This document shows, one piece after another, positions 60,520 to 64,000 of a DNA stretch of 64,000 nucleotides; the stretch's first letter is position 1, and every line of letters begins with the position of its first letter. The notes under the pieces were generated by a model, which ran no database searches, was not told the origin of the DNA, and saw only the letters and a program-made list of their open reading frames with translations. Source of the stretch: Streptomyces sp. NBC_00353 (GTDB lineage Bacteria > Actinomycetota > Actinomycetes > Streptomycetales > Streptomycetaceae); contig NZ_CP107985.1 of the NCBI RefSeq assembly GCF_036108815.1, positions 3,224,001-3,288,000 on the forward strand. The letters are read 5' to 3'. Made by a program: the position numbers and the translations under genes.

Positions 60520-62070
60520 ATGCGCAAGAACCGCTCGGCCGCCGTCGCGGCGGCATCGTTTCTCCTCGTCACGGGCGCGGCCATCGCCTCGGCCCCGTCC
60601 GCGTACGCCGGTACCCCCGGCGGCACGCACGCCGACGACCGCAACACCGACTTCAACGGCGACGGCTACGACGACGTGCTCGTGGGCTCTCCCGGTGCGG
60701 CGGTCGGCGGGCACAAGGGCGCGGGCATGGTCACCGTGCAGTACGGCGGGCCCAAGGGCATGGGCACCACCAATGCCAGGGCCTTCAGCCAGAACTCCTC
60801 CGGGGTGGCCGGAGCCGCCGAGGCCGCCGACAACTTCGGCAAGGCCGTGGCCACCGGCGACCTCGACGGCGACGGCTACGACGACGCGGTCGTCGGTATC
60901 CCCGGCGAGGACATCGGCGCCGTCTCCAACGCGGGCGGCGTGGTCGTCCTGTGGGGCACACCCAAGGGCCTCACCGGGTCGGTCAGCAACTGGCTGCAGG
61001 CCGACGATCTCACCACGGGCGGCAAATTCGGCGCCTCGCTCGCCGCGGCCCGCTTCTCGGACACCACACCCGGCGACCTGCTGGCGGTCATGGACTCGGT
61101 CGGCCTGACCACCTACCAGTTCGAGCCGGCCACCGAACCCAGCGCGAAGAGCGCCGGCCCGCAGTCGCGGCAGTCGCAGCAGAAGGCGCGTACGACGCTC
61201 ACCTCGCCGCCGAAGAAGGCGCTCGCCAGGTCCGGTGCCGACGAACCGCAGGGTATCCAGCCCAAGTCGATGACCACCGGCGACTACGACAACAACGGCT
61301 ACGCCGATCTGATCGTCTCCGGCACCAGCGTCGGCGACGAACCGGGCCACGGCTGGTCGTACATCCTCCCTGGCACCGCCTCCAACGACGAGCCGCTGCC
61401 GGTCACCGCGGTACGCGGCGGCCCCGTCGTCGCCTCCGGCGACATCAACGGCGACGGCTACGACGACCTGGTCACCGGTGAGCCGCACAGCCCGGACGAC
61501 GGCGGCGAGAGCATGACCGGCGGCATGGTCGGCGTCTACTACGGCAGCGCGGCCGGACTCGCAGGCCAGGAGGGCCCCGGCACCCCGCCGGTCTGGTGGA
61601 CCCAGGACTCGCCGGGTGTGCCGGGTACGAACGAGCGGGGCGACGGCTTCGGCACCGACCTCTCCCTCGGCGACACGAACAAGGACGGATTCGCGGACCT
61701 GGCGATCGGCGTCTCCGGCGAGGACATCGGCACCGTCGCGGACGCGGGTGCCTTCATCGTCCTGCGCGGTTCGGCCCGGGGCCTCACGGCCACCGGCGTG
61801 CTGTCGGCGAACCAGGGAACCGCCAAGGTCCCGGGCACCGTCGAGAAGGGCGACAAGTTCGGCGGCCAGGTCTCCTTCACCGACCCCAACGACGACGGCC
61901 GGTTCGGCCTGCTCGTCTCGGCGCCGAGCGAGAACACGAACGACGGCTACGTCTGGGTCTTCTCCGCGGGCACCGGCGGGATCACCACCTCCGGTTCCTG
62001 GAGCTACGGCGCGGGCGACTTCGGCGGCCCGACGGCGGACGCGTTGTACGGGGCGGCGATCGACGACTGA
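60520..62070 (+). CDS. Secreted FG-GAP repeat (integrin-like) protein
   Basis: A 516-residue secreted protein. A signal peptide of about 30 residues ends AYAG. The mature part is a beta-propeller with repeated FG-GAP blades: DFNGDGYDDVLVGSPG, DLDGDGYDDAVVGIPGED, DYDNNGYADLIVSG, DINGDGYDDLVTGEP and DTNKDGFADLAIGVSGED. The DxDxDG loops bind calcium. A Pro/Ser/Gln-rich linker lies near residue 210. Functions range from adhesion to carbohydrate binding. The start has CAAGGAG upstream. Confidence 0.93.
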   Translation: MRKNRSAAVAAASFLLVTGAAIASAPSAYAGTPGGTHADDRNTDFNGDGYDDVLVGSPGAAVGGHKGAGMVTVQYGGPKGMGTTNARAFSQNSSGVAGAAEAADNFGKAVATGDLDGDGYDDAVVGIPGEDIGAVSNAGGVVVLWGTPKGLTGSVSNWLQADDLTTGGKFGASLAAARFSDTTPGDLLAVMDSVGLTTYQFEPATEPSAKSAGPQSRQSQQKARTTLTSPPKKALARSGADEPQGIQPKSMTTGDYDNNGYADLIVSGTSVGDEPGHGWSYILPGTASNDEPLPVTAVRGGPVVASGDINGDGYDDLVTGEPHSPDDGGESMTGGMVGVYYGSAAGLAGQEGPGTPPVWWTQDSPGVPGTNERGDGFGTDLSLGDTNKDGFADLAIGVSGEDIGTVADAGAFIVLRGSARGLTATGVLSANQGTAKVPGTVEKGDKFGGQVSFTDPNDDGRFGLLVSAPSENTNDGYVWVFSAGTGGITTSGSWSYGAGDFGGPTADALYGAAIDD

Positions 62071-62177
62071 CACGCGTACCGGACACCCGTCCGTCATGCG
62101 TCACCGGTGCCCTGGACAGCGGTCTCCGGGGCACCGGGTCTTCCCTCACCTGGCCCACCGCGGAAACGTCTCACCAC

Positions 62178-62205
62178 ACATGAATGCTTGACCATCCATT
62201 CATGT
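62178..62205. promoter_or_regulatory. Palindromic ArsR-type operator
   Basis: ACATGAATG (62178-62186) pairs perfectly with CATTCATGT (62197-62205) across ten bases. This is the usual form of ArsR/SmtB metal-repressor sites. It lies 16 bases before the regulator start, so it is probably autoregulatory. Confidence 0.75.
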
Positions 62206-62220
62206 GATCATCTCCGTACC

Positions 62221-62652
62221 ATGGTGACCATGGGCGACAGGGCGAATACCCCCGACAGCAGTGCCACAGCGCCGTACACCCGCCTGAACGCGCAGAACGC
62301 ACCGCAGGTCGCCGCCATGCTCCAGGCGCTGTCCACGCCCTCCCGGCTGCTGATCCTGGCCCGGCTGCGCGAAGGCCCGTGCGCGGCGACCGAGCTGGCG
62401 ACCGCTGTCGGCATGGAGCAGTCCGCCTGCTCGCACCAGCTTCGCCTGCTGCGCAATCTCGGCCTGGTCACCGGAACCCGCCGGGGCCGCTCCGTGGTCT
62501 ACACACTCCACGACGACCACGTCGTCGCACTTCTCGACCAGGCCCTGTACCACGTGGAGCACCTCCGTCTCGGCCTCACCGACGCCCCAACCGGACTCCC
62601 AGTCACCAACTTTGACGAGACGTCAGAAATAAGCCGCTTGGGGAGCCCTTGA
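62221..62652 (+). CDS. ArsR/SmtB-family metal-responsive repressor
   Basis: A 143-residue winged-helix regulator. The region LQALSTPSRLLILARLREG, CAATELATAVGMEQSACSHQ and LRLLRNLGLVTGTRRG is the typical ArsR HTH. The C-terminal helix DDHVVALLDQALYHVEHLRL is the metal-sensing alpha-5 of NmtR/CzrA-like repressors (Asp, His, His, Glu/His pattern). The ATG at 62221 is chosen; a second at 62230 is possible. No metal transporter or copper chaperone gene is adjacent in the window. Confidence 0.92.
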   Translation: MVTMGDRANTPDSSATAPYTRLNAQNAPQVAAMLQALSTPSRLLILARLREGPCAATELATAVGMEQSACSHQLRLLRNLGLVTGTRRGRSVVYTLHDDHVVALLDQALYHVEHLRLGLTDAPTGLPVTNFDETSEISRLGSP

Positions 62653-62711
62653 CGTAAGGTTGACCGCTCGCGTGGAGATCCGAGGGACCCTCGGCCGCTA
62701 CGGTCCCTCCC

Positions 62712-63383
62712 ATGTCTCTGAGACCTCCTCCCCTCCCGGTCCTCCCGTACCGCAAGCCGACGCGCGACCGGGACTACTGGGTACTGGACGACGTGTTGCC
62801 GGATGTGGACGCCACCCGGGAGCGCTGCCTGGCCAGGGAGGACTGGACGGAGGGCTACCCGCACAAGCCCGAGAGCTGGCCGGGTCTGCGCGCCATGCCG
62901 GGGCTCGAGCCGGGTGAACTGGCGCAGGTGGAACGGCTGGTGAGAAAGGCGACCGGCGCCCGGGAACTCTGGGCCGAACGCCCTTCGGGCGGCGGCACGT
63001 TCAACCACAACTGTGTCCAGGTCGTCGGCAAGGGCGAATGTGAGCCGCGCCCCCACACCGACTCGCGGACACTCTGCCGCTACGCCGCGGTGCTCTATCT
63101 CAACCCCGGCGTACCCAAGGACTGCGGAACCAGCTTCTACCGCCAGAGCCTGCCCGGTGGAGTCCTGGGCGGCAACCAGGTGACCGCGCCGCACAACAAC
63201 CTCGTCGACGCGCTGGGCACCCGCTTCGTGTCGCCGGACTCCTTCGTCGAGGACGTACGGGTCCCGCACCGCGCCAACCGGCTGCTGCTCTATTCCGCCA
63301 ATATGATCCACAGCGCCACCGGTTACTGGGGTCACACGCTGGAGGAGAAGCGGATGACGGCCGTCTTCTTCTGGAAGGCCTGA
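62712..63383 (+). CDS. DUF6445 family protein (2OG-oxygenase-like)
   Basis: A 223-residue protein. RPHTDSRTLCRYAAVLYLNP followed later by NMIHSATGYWGHTLEEKR gives the HxD...H facial-triad arrangement of Fe(II)/2-oxoglutarate oxygenases as seen in DUF6445. TFNHNCVQVVGKG precedes it. The substrate is unknown. The gene starts 60 bases after the ArsR stop on the same strand. Confidence 0.8.
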   Translation: MSLRPPPLPVLPYRKPTRDRDYWVLDDVLPDVDATRERCLAREDWTEGYPHKPESWPGLRAMPGLEPGELAQVERLVRKATGARELWAERPSGGGTFNHNCVQVVGKGECEPRPHTDSRTLCRYAAVLYLNPGVPKDCGTSFYRQSLPGGVLGGNQVTAPHNNLVDALGTRFVSPDSFVEDVRVPHRANRLLLYSANMIHSATGYWGHTLEEKRMTAVFFWKA

Positions 63384-63431
63384 CCCCACGGCCCACGGTG
63401 GGACGAGCGCCGGAACGAGCGAAGGATGAAC

Positions 63432-64000
63432 ATGAGCGACGGCACCGAGTTCAAGGACATCTCACCGACCACCCTCGCCGACGTCCTGGGACGCGAGCAG
63501 GTCATGAACATCGGCATTCGCCCCCTGTGGCCCTCGATCCCGCGCATTGCCGGCCCGGCGTTCACCGTGCGGTGCCCTCCGGGGGACAACCTCATGCTGC
63601 ACGCGGCCATCCATCGCGCGGAGCCCGGCTCGGTCGTCGTCGTCGAAGCGGGTGACGTGGACTACGCACTCGCCGGAGGAAATGTCTGCGCCGTCGCCCA
63701 GCGCCGAGGGGTCGCCGGGTTCGTGCTCGACGGAGTGATCCGTGACCTCGCCGAGGTGCGCGAGATGGGCTTTCCCGTCTTTGCCAGGGGGGTCATCCCC
63801 ATCCCGGGAACGAAGTCGGCCGTAGTGCCCCTGGGTGGCCAGGTGCGGTGCGGCGGCGTGAACGTGCATGCCGGGGACATCGTGGTGGCCGACGAAGAGG
63901 GCATCGTGGTCACTCCCCGCGCCCGCCGGGAGCAGGTACTCCTCGATGCCCGGGCGAAGTTGGCCAAGGAGGCCGGCGAATCCCTCGATGCATGGGAGGA
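63432..64000 (+). CDS. RraA-family protein, cut by window end
   Basis: About 189 residues are visible, with no stop before 64000. The RraA fold is clear: TLADVLGREQVMNIGIRPLW, FTVRCPPGDNLMLHAAIHRA, ALAGGNVCAVAQRRGVAGFV and LDGVIRDLAEVREMGFPVFA (the conserved DGxxRD motif). Family members are HMG/CHA aldolases or ribonuclease regulators. The start at 63432 has AAGG upstream; an ATG at 63426 is an alternative. Confidence 0.9.
   Translation, partial: MSDGTEFKDISPTTLADVLGREQVMNIGIRPLWPSIPRIAGPAFTVRCPPGDNLMLHAAIHRAEPGSVVVVEAGDVDYALAGGNVCAVAQRRGVAGFVLDGVIRDLAEVREMGFPVFARGVIPIPGTKSAVVPLGGQVRCGGVNVHAGDIVVADEEGIVVTPRARREQVLLDARAKLAKEAGESLDAWE

Noticed and set aside
60241..62097. A 618-codon open frame on the minus strand
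   Set aside because: It is a shadow of the FG-GAP gene, whose calcium loops and signal peptide are evident.
1..64000. Integrase, tRNA attachment site or plasmid origin
   Set aside because: No tyrosine or serine integrase, no tRNA gene with a T-loop signature and no origin were recognised; the island boundaries remain unproven.

Overview
The window is chromosomal DNA of a Streptomyces-type actinomycete. It is uniformly GC-rich with strong third-position bias, so long shadow reading frames are common. It carries several families typical of streptomycetes: a conservon (cvnABCDE) with a CYP157-type P450, a small SepF paralogue, a large secreted subtilase, an LplABC-type sugar importer, a SpoIIE phosphatase with GAF and ATPase domains, and bacterial Ku.

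The left half (about 1-32.7 kb) is an accessory, defence-rich island. In order it holds: the 3' part of a YdcF-like gene; a non-coding segment with a large imperfect palindrome; a Shedu-like DUF4263 nuclease behind a C5-cytosine methyltransferase; small Streptomyces-specific genes and gene remnants; Ku; a SUKH-4 protein; a PIN protein with an expanded 13-residue repeat; a membrane protein with a HEPN-like Rx4H motif; a DUF6011 zinc protein; an MrcB-N/DUF3883 protein overlapping a GIY-YIG-like protein; an AlbA_2 (Schlafen-type) protein; a second C5 methyltransferase divergent from a tightly coupled three-gene operon resembling DptF-DptG-DptH; an IS110 element and an IS110 fragment; an IS5-type element splitting a nucleotidyltransferase gene; and a MazG-like plus EVE-HNH pair. 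No DndABCDE or SspABCD phosphorothioation genes are present. The most interesting unit is therefore the DptFGH-like operon that sits beside a cytosine methyltransferase instead.

The right half (about 33-64 kb) looks like ordinary chromosome. It has an AAA ATPase, SepF, the conservon, a metallo-beta-lactamase-fold hydrolase and a carbohydrate operon: two LplBC-type permeases, a Tat-lipoprotein binding protein, a Gfo/Idh/MocA oxidoreductase and a secreted DUF3472-ricin lectin protein. A DeoR regulator and a divergent SIS-domain sugar isomerase lie next to it. A decayed DUF3472-ricin paralogue lies between the operon and the DeoR gene. Next come a truncated hydrolase gene, a TrmB/LuxR-type regulator, the subtilase, a small acidic-linker protein, the SpoIIE phosphatase, a two-domain VOC protein, a secreted FG-GAP protein, an ArsR repressor with its palindromic operator, a DUF6445 protein and an RraA-like protein cut by the window end.

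Overlapping starts and stops (ATGA, GTGA, TTGA, TAATG) show that the conservon, the permease pair and the DptFGH-like genes are each translationally coupled. Decay is concentrated in the island: two DUF6233 remnants, a GntR/UTRA remnant, a frameshifted zinc-ribbon gene, an IS110 fragment and a transposon-split nucleotidyltransferase. This fits a region of repeated gain and loss. No tRNA, rRNA, integrase or CRISPR array was recognised.
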